Shown piece after piece: positions 26,448 to 35,099 of a stretch of DNA of 64,000 nt. The notes under the pieces are model-generated. The model searched no databases and was not told the DNA's origin. It saw only the letters and a list, made by a program, of their open reading frames with translations. Both the position numbers and the translations under genes were made by a program. Each line of letters begins with the position of its first letter. Position 1 is the first letter of the stretch. This DNA is from Ectopseudomonas mendocina (GTDB lineage: Bacteria; Pseudomonadota; Gammaproteobacteria; Pseudomonadales; Pseudomonadaceae): positions 165,172-229,171 of the forward strand of contig NZ_JADTQG010000009.1 of assembly GCF_016008875.1 (NCBI RefSeq), read 5' to 3'.

Positions 26448-27062
26448 TCAGACCAGCTCCAGTGCACTCATGCCGGCCAGACCGAGCAGTACCACGCCGC
26501 AGGCCGCGTAGGTCAGGCGGTGCCAGATCAACGATGCGGCGCGGCGGAACCAATCCACCAGGCCGGCGCAGATGAAACACCAGAGCAGCGATGAGACCAT
26601 GAAACCGGCGAAAAACACCGCTAGGTGAGTCGGTGTCGGCTGAGCTACGCCGATGGCCGCCATCGCGCCGCCCATGGCCGCCCAGTAGACGATGTTCTGC
26701 GGGTTGGTCAGCGACAACGCGGCACCCGCGGCGAAGGCGCCGCCCGCCGGAACCTGGCCGTCGTCGTTTGGCTGCGGCGGGCGATGGGCGTCACGCAAGG
26801 ACTGGTAGCCGAGCCAGGCCAGATATAAGGCGCTGGCCAAAGTCAGTGGATAACGGATCTGCGCGCTGTCGAGCAACAGCGCCAGGCCGGTCAGACCGAG
26901 GGCCGCCCAGGTGGCATCGCCCACCAGAGAGCCGATCTGCACCAGCAATGCCGGCTTGTAGCCGTCGCGCAGGCCACGACGCAGGGTTTCACTGAACACC
27001 GCTCCTGGGGCCGCGTTGAAGACGAAGCCGAGCAGCATGGCGGCGAGGAAGAAACTGAACAT
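26448..27062 (-). CDS. LysE-family amino-acid exporter
   Basis: 204 residues with six predicted membrane segments. The start FSFFLAAMLLGFVFNAAPGA followed by VFSETLRRGLRDGYKPALLV is the conserved LysE/RhtB N-terminus with its AAPGAVFSE motif. LSLTNPQNIVYWAAMGGAM in the middle matches the second conserved block (NPQ). These proteins export amino acids or related solutes by proton exchange. The substrate is unknown. The gene stands alone between two non-coding gaps. Confidence 0.92.
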   Translation of the reverse strand: MFSFFLAAMLLGFVFNAAPGAVFSETLRRGLRDGYKPALLVQIGSLVGDATWAALGLTGLALLLDSAQIRYPLTLASALYLAWLGYQSLRDAHRPPQPNDDGQVPAGGAFAAGAALSLTNPQNIVYWAAMGGAMAAIGVAQPTPTHLAVFFAGFMVSSLLWCFICAGLVDWFRRAASLIWHRLTYAACGVVLLGLAGMSALELV

Positions 27063-27150
27063 GAAGCATCCTTAACTAGGCAGGAAACGAAGGCTACTCC
27101 CCATAAGCAGACAGCATGCCAGGAGATGAAAATAAAGTTTTCCACGCAGG

Positions 27151-27179
27151 CTGTTGAAAGAGTTGTGGATAAGCTGGTG
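27151..27179 (+). repeat. CTGTTGAA-N5-TGTGGATAA module, copy 1
   Basis: CTGTTGAAAGAGTTGTGGAT continues as AAGCTGGTG. TGTGGATAA is the reverse complement of a perfect DnaA box, TTATCCACA. The second copy at 27501 keeps the same eight-base lead, five-base spacer, nine-base box and trailing CTGGTG. Confidence 0.5.
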
Positions 27180-27500
27180 GTTCCCATCTACGGCTCTTGA
27201 AATACGCCGCTTCCAACCTGCTGGCGAACATTTGAACAGTCGATAATTTCCTTTGTGCACAGGGACTTGACATCTTCCAGTGCTACTTTCGCAGCTCGTT
27301 GCGCTTGTCCACGATAGCTGTGGGCGATTCTGTTGATAACTTCTGTACCTCTTGCTGAACCCCACATACTGCAAGTCTTTCAGCGCTTTGTGCGTTTTCT
27401 GATCACTGCTCCGATAGGCCAGTGGGAGGATATGAAAAGCGCCGTTTTGTCCAGAGCTTGTTCTTAGCATCAAGCGGCGCGTGCTGGTTATCCCCTAAAA

Positions 27501-27529
27501 CTGTTGAACGGACTGTGGATAAACTGGTG
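27501..27529 (+). repeat. CTGTTGAA-N5-TGTGGATAA module, copy 2
   Basis: CTGTTGAACGGACTGTGGAT continues as AAACTGGTG. It is the second copy of the module at 27151, 350 bases away. A looser copy of the box, TGTGGATAAC, lies near 31254 between desT and ureE. Confidence 0.5.
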
Positions 27530-27590
27530 AAGAGTCGTCTGATGGCCCGGCGCAGCTGGGTGTCAGGCAAGCGTCGAAGTTTTCGTCAGC

Positions 27591-28505
27591 CTAGTCAGTG
27601 GGCAGCGCGCCTAGCTGGGTGGAGCGCCCGAGTAGTTGCAAGGCGCGGTCCGGATAATCGGTGATCAGGCCGTTGGCGCCCATTTCCAGCAGCCTTCGCA
27701 TTTCGGGCTGCTCGTTGATGGTCCACAGGTGTACCTGCAGGCCACGATGCTGAGCATTGCGCACCAGGCGCGGGGTGGCGAGGGTGAGGCCGCTGTGCTG
27801 TGGCGGAATCTGCAGTGCCGAGTAGGACGGCGAAAGCACGTCGCTCAGTCCCAGCCAGTTGAGCGCCAGCAGCAAGCGCACCGAAATCGGTCCGGCGGAG
27901 GTCGCTACCTCCGGGCAGAGTTGGCGAAAGCGCTGCAGGCTGCGTTCATGAAAGCTGCCGACTATGACGCGGTCGAGCTGATCGTAGGCCGCCAGCATTT
28001 CGCAGAGCACGGCCTCCATGCCGACATCGGGCACCTTGAGATCGAGCACCTTGGGCATCAGTGGCAGACGCTGGAACACTTCTTCCAGCGTGGCAATACG
28101 CGTGCCCTGGCCGCGATACGGATAGCTCTGGCCGCCATCGGCGGTCCATTGGTAACCGGCATCCAGCGCTTGCAGCTCTGCGAGATTGAACTGCGCGACC
28201 GGGCCCTGGCCATTGGTGGTCCGTTCCAGGGTGTCATCGTGGATGACCACCAGTCGGGCGTCGCGGCTCAGGTGCAGGTCCATCTCCAGCATGTCGACGC
28301 CGAGAGCGGCGGCCCGTTCGAAGGTGAACAGGGTGTTCTCAGGCCACAGACCGGCGCCGCCCCGATGGGCGATGACCAGTGGATGCTGGCCCAGGTCGTC
28401 GAGCACGGCGGGCGTGCTCGCCGGCTTGCTGGTCAGCGCCAGTAGCAGTACGACGGCACCGATCAGCAGCAGCGGGATGAGCAGAAATCGGGTGAGGCGC
28501 AGCAT
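27591..28505 (-). CDS. Glycerophosphodiester phosphodiesterase, membrane-anchored
   Basis: 304 residues from ATG 28505 (MLRLTRFLLIPLLLIGAVVL), which provides an N-terminal membrane anchor; 19 upstream codons are open without a ribosome site. The GDPD domain follows: HPLVIAHRGGAGLWPENTLF with the catalytic HRG and PENT, then MLEMDLHLSRDARLVVIHDD with the metal-binding EMD and HDD. VLDLKVPDVG and the final QVHLWTINEQPEMRRLLEMG and GANGLITDYPD complete the TIM barrel. It hydrolyses glycerophosphodiesters to glycerol 3-phosphate and an alcohol, and here probably faces the periplasm. Its neighbours are unrelated. Confidence 0.93.
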   Translation of the reverse strand: MLRLTRFLLIPLLLIGAVVLLLALTSKPASTPAVLDDLGQHPLVIAHRGGAGLWPENTLFTFERAAALGVDMLEMDLHLSRDARLVVIHDDTLERTTNGQGPVAQFNLAELQALDAGYQWTADGGQSYPYRGQGTRIATLEEVFQRLPLMPKVLDLKVPDVGMEAVLCEMLAAYDQLDRVIVGSFHERSLQRFRQLCPEVATSAGPISVRLLLALNWLGLSDVLSPSYSALQIPPQHSGLTLATPRLVRNAQHRGLQVHLWTINEQPEMRRLLEMGANGLITDYPDRALQLLGRSTQLGALPTD

Positions 28506-28666
28506 GGGCAGGGTCTCGAAACCTGTTCGGGACTTTGTGCCCCAGCGCAGCGGCATTGGCAAGCGCCAATGCCGAGGCCGGTAGTGTGCGCCGTGCGTAC
28601 CTTAAAACTGTCGCGAGTGGTGCGCCGGGGCGCCCTTTAATGGCCCAACGCACCTCCAGAACAGAC

Positions 28667-29239
28667 TCAGCTTGCCAGCAGCCAGACACCGGTCGCTGCC
28701 GAAGCGCCGCCAGCGATACGCACCAGCGGCGCCGCGGCTTGCGGCAGGAAACGCACGAGGGCGAAGCCGACGGCATGCAGTGCCGCGGTGGCGACGACGA
28801 AACCGATGGCATAACCGAAGGGGCTGGCCAGATCAGGTAGTTCCAGGCCGTGGGCGACGCCATGGGTCAGGGCGAAGAGGGCGGTCAGCGCCATGGATAT
28901 CGCTACCGGCAGACGCGCTGCCACGGCCACCAGCAAGCCGAAAGCCAGCACCGAGCCGGCGATGCCGGTTTCCATCAGCGGGATCTCCACACCGCCGAAA
29001 CCCAGTAGGCCGCCGATCAGCATGCTGCCGACGAAAGTCACCGGCAGCGCCCAGCGCGCCGCGCCGCTTTGCTGCGCCGCCCACAGGCCGACGGCGAACA
29101 TCGCCAGCAGGTGATCGAGGCCGAACACCGGGTGGGCCAGGCCGGCCATCAGGCCGGAATCGCCATGCCCGGGATGGGCGAGTGCCACCGCCGGGGAGCA
29201 GAGCAGGGCGATGGTGTAGAGGGTTTTGCGCAGATTCAT
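28667..29239 (-). CDS. hupE: HupE/UreJ-family nickel permease
   Basis: 190 residues with a cleavable signal (TLYTIALLCSPAVALA) and then HPGHGDSGLMAGLAHPVFGL DHLL, the His-rich HPGH/HPxxGxDH metal-binding motif of the HupE/UreJ family. About six hydrophobic helices follow, with FALTHGVAHGLELP in the middle as the second His motif. The family moves nickel for hydrogenase or urease maturation. It lies downstream of ureE-ureF-ureG on the same strand, separated from ureG by a palindromic repeat, so its role is almost surely nickel supply for urease. Confidence 0.92.
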   Translation of the reverse strand: MNLRKTLYTIALLCSPAVALAHPGHGDSGLMAGLAHPVFGLDHLLAMFAVGLWAAQQSGAARWALPVTFVGSMLIGGLLGFGGVEIPLMETGIAGSVLAFGLLVAVAARLPVAISMALTALFALTHGVAHGLELPDLASPFGYAIGFVVATAALHAVGFALVRFLPQAAAPLVRIAGGASAATGVWLLAS

Positions 29240-29290
29240 AGAGGTCTCCTTGACTCAGTGGTTAGGGAGAAAGGCGGCCCTCTCCCCCGG

Positions 29291-29316
29291 CCCCTCTCCC
29301 GCAAGCGGGAGAGGGG
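29291..29316. repeat. CCCCTCTCCCGC palindrome between ureG and hupE
   Basis: A perfect 12-bp inverted repeat, CCCCTCTCCCGC-AA-GCGGGAGAGGGG, lies 4 bases after the ureG stop. It is the same family as 20315-20340 and 41836-41880. In RNA it is a very stable stem that may protect upstream ureEFG mRNA and lower hupE expression. Confidence 0.75.
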
Positions 29317-29320
29317 AGAT

Positions 29321-29935
<615 letters not shown>

Positions 29936-29951
29936 GGATTGTTGTTCCTCG

Positions 29952-30626
29952 TCAGGAGCGGAAGAGACGCGAGTACTGGCGCTCGTGCGCCATGCTCGCC
30001 AGGGCCAGGCCGAAGGCGGCGCTGCCCCAGTGTTCGTGGGAAAGACTGTTAGCCTGCTGCTGGGCGTCATCGAGCTGCGGCAGCAGGCGACTGGTCAGGC
30101 GCTGGGCGGCCTGCTGGCCAAGCGGCAACACCTTCATCAGCACGGCGAGCTGGTTTTCCAGCCAGCCCCAGAGCCACGCGGCCAAGGCGTCATCCGGGCT
30201 GATCTGCCAGGCGCGTGCGGCCAGTGCCCAGGCCAGTGCCAGGCCAGGTTCGTCCTGGGCAGCAAGTGCGTCACGCGCGGCCTCGTCCAGTTCGGGCAGG
30301 CCTTCGAGCAGTTGCCGCAGCGAATAGCCCATCTGCCGGCTCTCCAGGGCCAGCTCGCGGGTCTCGCGGCTGGCGCGGTGTTGTTCGGCCAGTTGCTGCA
30401 GGCGCGACCAGTCACATGCGTCCGCTGCGCGGCAGTGAGCTAGCAGCAGCGGGGCTTCGAAGCGGGCGAGATTGAGCGTCAGTTGATCGGCCAGCCAGCG
30501 CTCGGCGCTGTCGGCATCGGTGATCAAGGCGCTGTCGATGGCCCATTCCAGCCCTTGCGAATAGCTGTAGCCGCCGATGGGCAGCTGTGGGCTGGCCAGG
30601 CGCAACAATGCCCAGGCTGGTTTCAT
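29952..30626 (-). CDS. ureF: Urease accessory protein UreF
   Basis: 224 residues from ATG 30626 ([20 protein letters not shown]), where the family motif [17 protein letters not shown] appears at once; the long upstream open frame is non-coding in this frame. The protein is all-helical with no signal. UreF gates the UreG GTPase and links it to UreD on apo-urease. The C-terminal SRLFRS tail needed for UreG contact is intact. It starts 34 bases after the ureE stop. Confidence 0.96.
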   Translation of the reverse strand: MKPAWALLRLASPQLPIGGYSYSQGLEWAIDSALITDADSAERWLADQLTLNLARFEAPLLLAHCRAADACDWSRLQQLAEQHRASRETRELALESRQMGYSLRQLLEGLPELDEAARDALAAQDEPGLALAWALAARAWQISPDDALAAWLWGWLENQLAVLMKVLPLGQQAAQRLTSRLLPQLDDAQQQANSLSHEHWGSAAFGLALASMAHERQYSRLFRS

Positions 30627-30660
30627 GGCGTTGCCTTTGCCTGGCTCGATGGGGGCAGCG

Positions 30661-31161
30661 TCACTTGCGCACCCCGAATTGGTGCAGGCGCGGACCGTAG
30701 TTGAATTCTTCATCACCGTGATGGGAATGGTGATGGCCGCCGCCGTAGGCGCCTTGCTCGGGCTGATAGGGCGCTTCGACGGCTTCGACCGTGGCACCGA
30801 GTTGTTCGAGCATGGCCTTGAGCACGTAGTCATCGGGCAGGCGCAGCCAGCCGTCGCCCAGTTGCAGGGCGACATGGCGATTGCCCAGGTGGTAGGCGGC
30901 GCGCATCAGCTCGAAGGGGCTGGCGCAGGTCACGTGCAGCAGTGGCTCGGCCTTGGCACATACACGGACGATGCGCCCGTCCTTGGCTAGCAGGCACTCG
31001 CCATCGGCCAATGCCGGTTGGCCGCGTTCGAGGAACAGGCCTACCTCTTCACCGCCAGTGGTGAAACAGCGCAGGCGGCTCTTGCTGCGGGCTTCGAAGG
31101 TCAGTTCCAGTTCGGCGTCGCAGGCGCTCTGCGGCGCGATTCGGGCGTGGATCACCAGCAT
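30661..31161 (-). CDS. ureE: Urease nickel metallochaperone UreE
   Basis: 166 residues. The N-terminal peptide-binding domain (FEARSKSRLRCFTTGGEEVG) is followed by the metal-binding domain with YHLGNRHVALQLGDGWLRLP, whose His is the conserved dimer-interface nickel ligand. The tail contains GGGHHHSHHGDEE, a moderate His-rich nickel store. UreE hands nickel to UreG. It heads the ureE-ureF-ureG set. A 163-bp gap with a DnaA-box-like TGTGGATAA separates it from desT on the same strand. Confidence 0.97.
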   Translation of the reverse strand: MLVIHARIAPQSACDAELELTFEARSKSRLRCFTTGGEEVGLFLERGQPALADGECLLAKDGRIVRVCAKAEPLLHVTCASPFELMRAAYHLGNRHVALQLGDGWLRLPDDYVLKAMLEQLGATVEAVEAPYQPEQGAYGGGHHHSHHGDEEFNYGPRLHQFGVRK

Positions 31162-31324
31162 GCGTATCTATTCCGGGGCAATGTGCCCGGAAATAGTGCA
31201 AGTGGCTTGCCAAGGCCGAAGATTGGCGCAGGCCGAGGCGTTCAGGCCCTCTGTGGATAACTTGGCGAAGCGGTCAGGATTGATTTGGTGCGTTTTCGTT
31301 TGAAGTGCGCGCTTTTGGTGCGCG

Positions 31325-31960
31325 TTAGTCCGAGGGCTTGCCCAGGCCCAACCAGTGCTTGCCGCCGACCATGATGAAGCGCAGTTGCTGGATGACCTTG
31401 GCTTCTGCGGTGAGATGGGCGGGCAGGGTCTCTGCGGGTGGGTCGATCAGCTCGGGCAGGGTGGCGAACACGGTCTTGACCACCAGGTCCGAGACCACGT
31501 CGAGCGCTGCATCGTCGAGGTGCGGCATACGGTTCATCAGCTTGAGGTCGGCGGCCAGGTCGCTGGTGATGCGTTCGCGCAGTGCCGCGATGGCCTGGCG
31601 CACGGGGCGCGAGCCGCCGTATTGCTCGCGGGCGAGGAAGAGGAACTGACCGTGGTTGGCGGCCACTTCGGCAAGAAAGATGCGCACCGATGCGTCGATC
31701 ATGCCGCGCATTTCGAACTCGTGGCGGCGCACCTGGCGGATCGCCGCGCGGAACGTCTCGCCGACTTCCGCCACCAGCGCCAGGCCGAGTTCGTCCATGT
31801 CGGCGAAATGGCGATAGAAACCGGTGGGCACGATGCCCGCGACACGTGTCACTTCGCGCAGGCTCAGGCTGCCAAAACCGCGGCCGCTTTCCATCAGCGT
31901 GAGGGCGGCAGCCATCAGGGCCTGGCGGGTCTGCTGCTTTTGTTCTGCGCGTGGCGTCAT
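31325..31960 (-). CDS. desT: TetR-family repressor DesT (fatty-acid desaturation regulator)
   Basis: 211 residues from ATG 31960 (MTPRAEQKQQTRQALMAAAL). The TetR-type helix-turn-helix is GSLSLREVTRVAGIVPTGFY followed by RHFADMDELG. The C-terminal ligand domain includes FLFLAREQYGGSRPVRQAIA. In P. aeruginosa DesT reads the saturated-to-unsaturated acyl-CoA balance and represses the desaturase operon; the same divergent reductase-desaturase pair is present here. Two FabR/DesT-like palindromes lie in the shared promoter region. Orthology rests on domain and synteny. Confidence 0.88.
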   Translation of the reverse strand: MTPRAEQKQQTRQALMAAALTLMESGRGFGSLSLREVTRVAGIVPTGFYRHFADMDELGLALVAEVGETFRAAIRQVRRHEFEMRGMIDASVRIFLAEVAANHGQFLFLAREQYGGSRPVRQAIAALRERITSDLAADLKLMNRMPHLDDAALDVVSDLVVKTVFATLPELIDPPAETLPAHLTAEAKVIQQLRFIMVGGKHWLGLGKPSD

Positions 31961-32038
31961 GCGAGATCGGGGTCGTTGAGCGATGCCGCACTCTAGCAAA
32001 TGCGCAGCTCCAGCGTCGAACCGAGCCGACATCGTTCG

Positions 32039-32054
32039 GTGAACAGATGTTGAC
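32039..32054. promoter_or_regulatory. FabR/DesT-like operator, site 1
   Basis: GTGAACAGATGTTGAC is an imperfect palindrome with 12 of 16 self-complementary positions. It lies 79 bases from the desT start and 55 bases before the reductase start. Its GTGAAC half-site matches the general form of FabR/DesT operators. Confidence 0.55.
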
Positions 32055-32080
32055 TGAAAACCATGCTTTCTGTCAGCCTT

Positions 32081-32096
32081 GTGTACAAGTGTTCAC
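32081..32096. promoter_or_regulatory. FabR/DesT-like operator, site 2
   Basis: GTGTACAAGTGTTCAC is a 12-of-16 palindrome 13 bases before the reductase ATG, with centre-to-centre distance 42 bases from site 1, exactly four helical turns. Repressor bound here would block initiation or early elongation. Confidence 0.55.
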
Positions 32097-32109
32097 TGGA
32101 TTTCTTTCG

Positions 32110-33195
32110 ATGGCTTTACTTTCCCTGTCAGGCGCACGTTGGGTTGCGGGTTGCCTGTGGCCGCTGCGCCGGCTCTGCGGCGGCGGTTGGCTGCGTGAGG
32201 CGGATGTGGATCTATGCCTGCGCCAGTTGCACCCGACGCTGCGCCTCAATCGTGTGTTCGCCCAGGTCGAGGCGCGTCGTTGGGTGGCTGAAGAGATGCT
32301 GGCGCTGGAGCTGCGTTGTAATGGCAATGCGCAGAACTGGCGGGCTGGGCAGCATGTCCAGCTGTATCTGGAGCAGAGCGGGGTTCGCCACGGGCGTAGT
32401 TACAGCCTGACGTCGGTGGCCGCCGACGGGCGCATCGAGATCGCGATCAAACGCCAGCCGGGTGGGCGCCTGTCCAATCTGCTGCTCGACCACCTTGCGG
32501 TCGGTCAGGTGATTGAACTGGGCCAGGTATTCGGTGATTTCACCTGGCCGCAGGAGCAAGGCTCTATGCTGCTCCTGGCTGCAGGCAGCGGCATCACACC
32601 CTTGCTCGGCCTGCTGCGTGACGCTCTGGCGTGTGGCTTCGCCGCGCCCGTGACACTGCTGCATCAGGTGCGCCGCCAGGGGCAACAGGCCTTTGCCGAA
32701 GAGCTGCAGTCATTGGCGGCACGTCATGCCAACTTCCAGGTGCAGTGGGTTTTCAGTGGCGAGGGTGATCGTCTGTCGGCCGAACGGCTGGCCGCGTTGC
32801 CGGGCGATCATCTGCGGGTCTGTGGCCCGCGTGGTTTCGTCGAGCAGGCGTGTGGCTGGTGGCATGACGCCGGACGCGGGAGCAGCTTGCAGACGGAAAG
32901 CTTCAGTCCGCTTCCGGTGCTGGCTGATGTGGAGGCTGGCGAGGTCCGCTTGAGCTTCGCCCGGAGCCGGCAGCAGGTCTCTGGCAGCAGCAACGCAAGT
33001 CTGCTGGAGCAGGCCGAAGCTGCCGGGTTGCGCCCGGCTCATGGCTGCCGTCAGGGCATCTGCACCAGTTGTACCTGTTTGCTGCTGGCCGGCTCGGTGC
33101 GCGATCTGCGCAGCGGCGAGCTGTTCGCCGAGCCCAATCAACCCATTCGCTTGTGTGTCAGTGCCCCGCATGGGGATGTGGAGATCGACCTGTGA
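32110..33195 (+). CDS. desC: Ferredoxin-type oxidoreductase partner of the desaturase
   Basis: 361 residues from ATG 32110; an earlier ATG at 32047 would start within operator site 1. The FAD domain carries HGRSYSLTSVAADGRIEIAI (RSYS flavin motif), the NAD(P)H domain MLLLAAGSGITPLLGLLRDA, and the C-terminal plant-type 2Fe-2S domain has HGCRQGICTSCTCLLLAG and a fourth Cys in IRLCVSAP. It passes electrons from NAD(P)H to the desaturase. It overlaps the next gene by GTGA. The gene pair with divergent desT matches P. aeruginosa PA4889-PA4888. Ribosome site is weak. Confidence 0.88.
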   Translation: MALLSLSGARWVAGCLWPLRRLCGGGWLREADVDLCLRQLHPTLRLNRVFAQVEARRWVAEEMLALELRCNGNAQNWRAGQHVQLYLEQSGVRHGRSYSLTSVAADGRIEIAIKRQPGGRLSNLLLDHLAVGQVIELGQVFGDFTWPQEQGSMLLLAAGSGITPLLGLLRDALACGFAAPVTLLHQVRRQGQQAFAEELQSLAARHANFQVQWVFSGEGDRLSAERLAALPGDHLRVCGPRGFVEQACGWWHDAGRGSSLQTESFSPLPVLADVEAGEVRLSFARSRQQVSGSSNASLLEQAEAAGLRPAHGCRQGICTSCTCLLLAGSVRDLRSGELFAEPNQPIRLCVSAPHGDVEIDL

Positions 33196-34274
33196 CCGCC
33201 CGCCTTGATCGAGAGCTGAGTCCCGCCGAACTCGAGGCCTTCGGCCAGGAATTGGATGCCTTGCGCCAGCGCACGCTGGCCGACCTAGGCGAAAGCGATG
33301 CCCGTTATATCCGTCGCGTGCGCAGTGCCATACGTTTCTGTTGTTGGAGCGGTCGCGCGCTGCTGATGTTCGGCTGGTTCCCGCCAACCTGGCTGCTCGG
33401 CACCCTGCTGCTGGGGCTGGGCAAGATCCTCGAGAACATGGAGCTGGGCCACAACGTGATGCACGGCCAGTACGACTGGATGAACGATCCGGAATTCGCC
33501 GGGCGCCAGTACGAATGGGACATCGTCGGGCCGGCCGACTTCTGGCGGCATACGCATAACCATGTGCATCACACCTATACCAACGTGCTGGGCATGGACG
33601 ATGACGTCGGCTACGGCGTGGTGCGGCTGTTCCCCGAGCAGCGCTGGAAGCCGTTCTATCGCTGGCAACCGCTTTGGGTGACGATCCAGGCGCTGCTGTT
33701 CCAGTACGCCGTGGCCATTCAGCACCTGCGCCTGGACAAGCTGATCAAGGGGCGTATCAGCAAGGAGGAAGTGAAACCGCTGGCCCGTCAGTTCGGCGCC
33801 AAGCTGGCAAGGCAATGGGTCAAGGATTATCTGGTGTTTCCGCTGCTGGCCTTGCTGCTCGGTGCCAATGCGTTGGCCGTTCTGACCGGCAACCTGGTGG
33901 CCAATCTGCTACGCAACCTGTGGACCTTTCTGGTGATCTTCTGCGGTCACTTCACCGAAAAGGCGGCGGTATTTGTACCCGAGGTATTGGAAGGTGAAAC
34001 GCGTGGTCACTGGTACCTGCGCCAGCTGCGTGGTTCGAGCAACCTGTCCGGCGGCCCGTTGCTGCATATCCTCACCGGCAACCTCAGCCACCAGATCGAA
34101 CACCACCTGTTCCCGGATCTGCCGGCGCGGCGCTATGCCGAGTTGGCGCGTGAGGTGCGTCTGATCGCCGAGCGTTACGGTCAGCATTACAACAGCGGGA
34201 CCCTGTGGGGACAGTTCGCGACCGTCCTGCGGCGCATCTGGGTCTACCGTTTGCCCACTGTCGGGATGGCGTGA
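33192..34274 (+). CDS. desB: Acyl-CoA delta-9 fatty-acid desaturase
   Basis: 360 residues from a GTG at 33192 that overlaps the reductase stop. The three His boxes of membrane di-iron desaturases are present: HNVMH, HTHNHVHH and HQIEHH, the last within GNLSHQIEHHLFPDLP. Hydrophobic segments lie between the first two boxes and the third. The enzyme inserts a double bond in saturated acyl-CoA chains aerobically and so feeds back on DesT. The coupled reductase upstream supplies electrons. Confidence 0.93.
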   Translation: MTARLDRELSPAELEAFGQELDALRQRTLADLGESDARYIRRVRSAIRFCCWSGRALLMFGWFPPTWLLGTLLLGLGKILENMELGHNVMHGQYDWMNDPEFAGRQYEWDIVGPADFWRHTHNHVHHTYTNVLGMDDDVGYGVVRLFPEQRWKPFYRWQPLWVTIQALLFQYAVAIQHLRLDKLIKGRISKEEVKPLARQFGAKLARQWVKDYLVFPLLALLLGANALAVLTGNLVANLLRNLWTFLVIFCGHFTEKAAVFVPEVLEGETRGHWYLRQLRGSSNLSGGPLLHILTGNLSHQIEHHLFPDLPARRYAELAREVRLIAERYGQHYNSGTLWGQFATVLRRIWVYRLPTVGMA

Positions 34275-34306
34275 GTGACTCGGTTGAGCCCGTCACGGGC
34301 ATGAAA

Positions 34307-34328
34307 AAGCCCGGCTTGGGCCGGGCTT
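34307..34328 (-). terminator. Rho-independent terminator of the repeat-protein gene
   Basis: AAGCCCGGC-CCAA-GCCGGGCTT on the minus strand is a 9-bp GC-rich stem directly followed by TTT, 20 bases after the stop of the gene at 34348. It could also end desB transcription from the other side, though without a T-run there. Confidence 0.8.
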
Positions 34329-34347
34329 GTGGGTGTTGCAACAGCGC

Positions 34348-34827
34348 TCAAGCCGTACGGCCGCGCTGCTCGATCAGACGATCGGAGCCGCCTTCGGCCA
34401 ACTGTACGCGCTGGGCACCAGGGGTACGCTCATAGCCGCCTTCTGCCAGCTGAACGCGCTGAGCACCGGGGGTGCGTTCGTAGCCACCTTCGGCCAGTTG
34501 AACACGCTGGGCACCCGGAGTGCGCTCGTAACCGCCTTCAGCCAGCTGAACGCGCTTGGCACCGGGGGTACGCTCGTAACCGCCTTCGGCCAGTTGGACG
34601 CGCTGGGCGCCCGGAGTGCGCTCATAGCCGCCCTCGACCAGTTGGATGCGCTTGGCACCAGGAGTGCGTTCCGAGCCGTTCTCGGCCAGCGGTGCGAGGG
34701 GTTGCTGTTGCACCTGGCTGTCCTTGGCTTCGCCCACCAGAGGGAAAGGCGCGCTGCTCGGAGCGGCGAATACGCTGGTGGTCATCAGGCTTAGAGCGAG
34801 GGCGGCGAGGGTCAGTTGAGTTTTCAT
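34348..34827 (-). CDS. Small secreted tandem-repeat protein (six 16-residue repeats)
   Basis: 159 residues from ATG 34827 with a Sec signal (TLAALALSLMTTSVFA, cleavage near residue 21). A 30-residue linker (PSSAPFPLVGEAKDSQVQQQ) precedes six perfect or near-perfect repeats at residues 53-148, consensus ERTPGAQRVQLAEGGY. Differences are Lys for Gln in two copies, and Ile and Val changes in the first. It ends DRLIEQRGRTA. Each repeat has two positive and two negative charges and an aromatic residue. I do not recognise a function; periplasmic or extracellular location is inferred. It has its own terminator. Copy number may be variable as the 48-bp DNA units are alike. Confidence 0.8.
   Translation of the reverse strand: MKTQLTLAALALSLMTTSVFAAPSSAPFPLVGEAKDSQVQQQPLAPLAENGSERTPGAKRIQLVEGGYERTPGAQRVQLAEGGYERTPGAKRVQLAEGGYERTPGAQRVQLAEGGYERTPGAQRVQLAEGGYERTPGAQRVQLAEGGSDRLIEQRGRTA
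34384..34671 (-). repeat. Six 48-bp in-frame tandem repeats
   Basis: The 288-bp block is six exact-length 48-bp units, each coding ERTPGA(Q/K)RVQLAEGGY. DNA identity between units is high but third positions vary, so the array is not brand new. Slippage or unequal exchange could change copy number without breaking the frame. Confidence 0.9.
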
Positions 34828-35099
34828 GTCGTTGTCTCCGTAGGGAGTAATAAGTGGCGTCGGAGGCAATTCTTGAGGACATGAGCGCAGATAAGAACTT
34901 GACTGACCTGATAGTGAACATCGATCCCCTCAATACTTGATCGGAACGCTCTATCTCGGTGCTTCTGGCTGAGTGTCAAGCCTGGCGGCGGATGTTTCGC
35001 AAGGCGTCGCGCTGAGCGTTCGGCACGCGTATGCTTGGCGGCCCTCGCGGGTCGAGCTCGATCCGTCCTCTTCAGCAGTCCCAGGAGGCCGCTTCAGCC

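Larger units (their letters stand above)
27063..27590. other. 528-bp non-coding gap with repeated DnaA-box-like module
   Basis: This gap between the glycerophosphodiesterase stop and the LysE start is more AT-rich than its surroundings and has no convincing gene. Two copies of CTGTTGAA-N5-TGTGGATAA-N-CTGGTG occur at 27151-27179 and 27501-27529 with identical internal spacing. TGTTGATAAC at 27331 and TGTGGGCGA at 27320 are partial copies. A small RNA cannot be excluded. Confidence 0.5.

Noticed and set aside
27063..27590. Replication origin, from TGTGGATAA boxes
   Set aside because: Only two perfect boxes, no dnaA, dnaN or rpmH genes and no AT-rich unwinding element; the motif is also scattered in other gaps.
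34384..34671. Regular 48-bp repeats as a possible CRISPR array
   Set aside because: There are no unique spacers; the units are back to back, in frame and code a repeated peptide.
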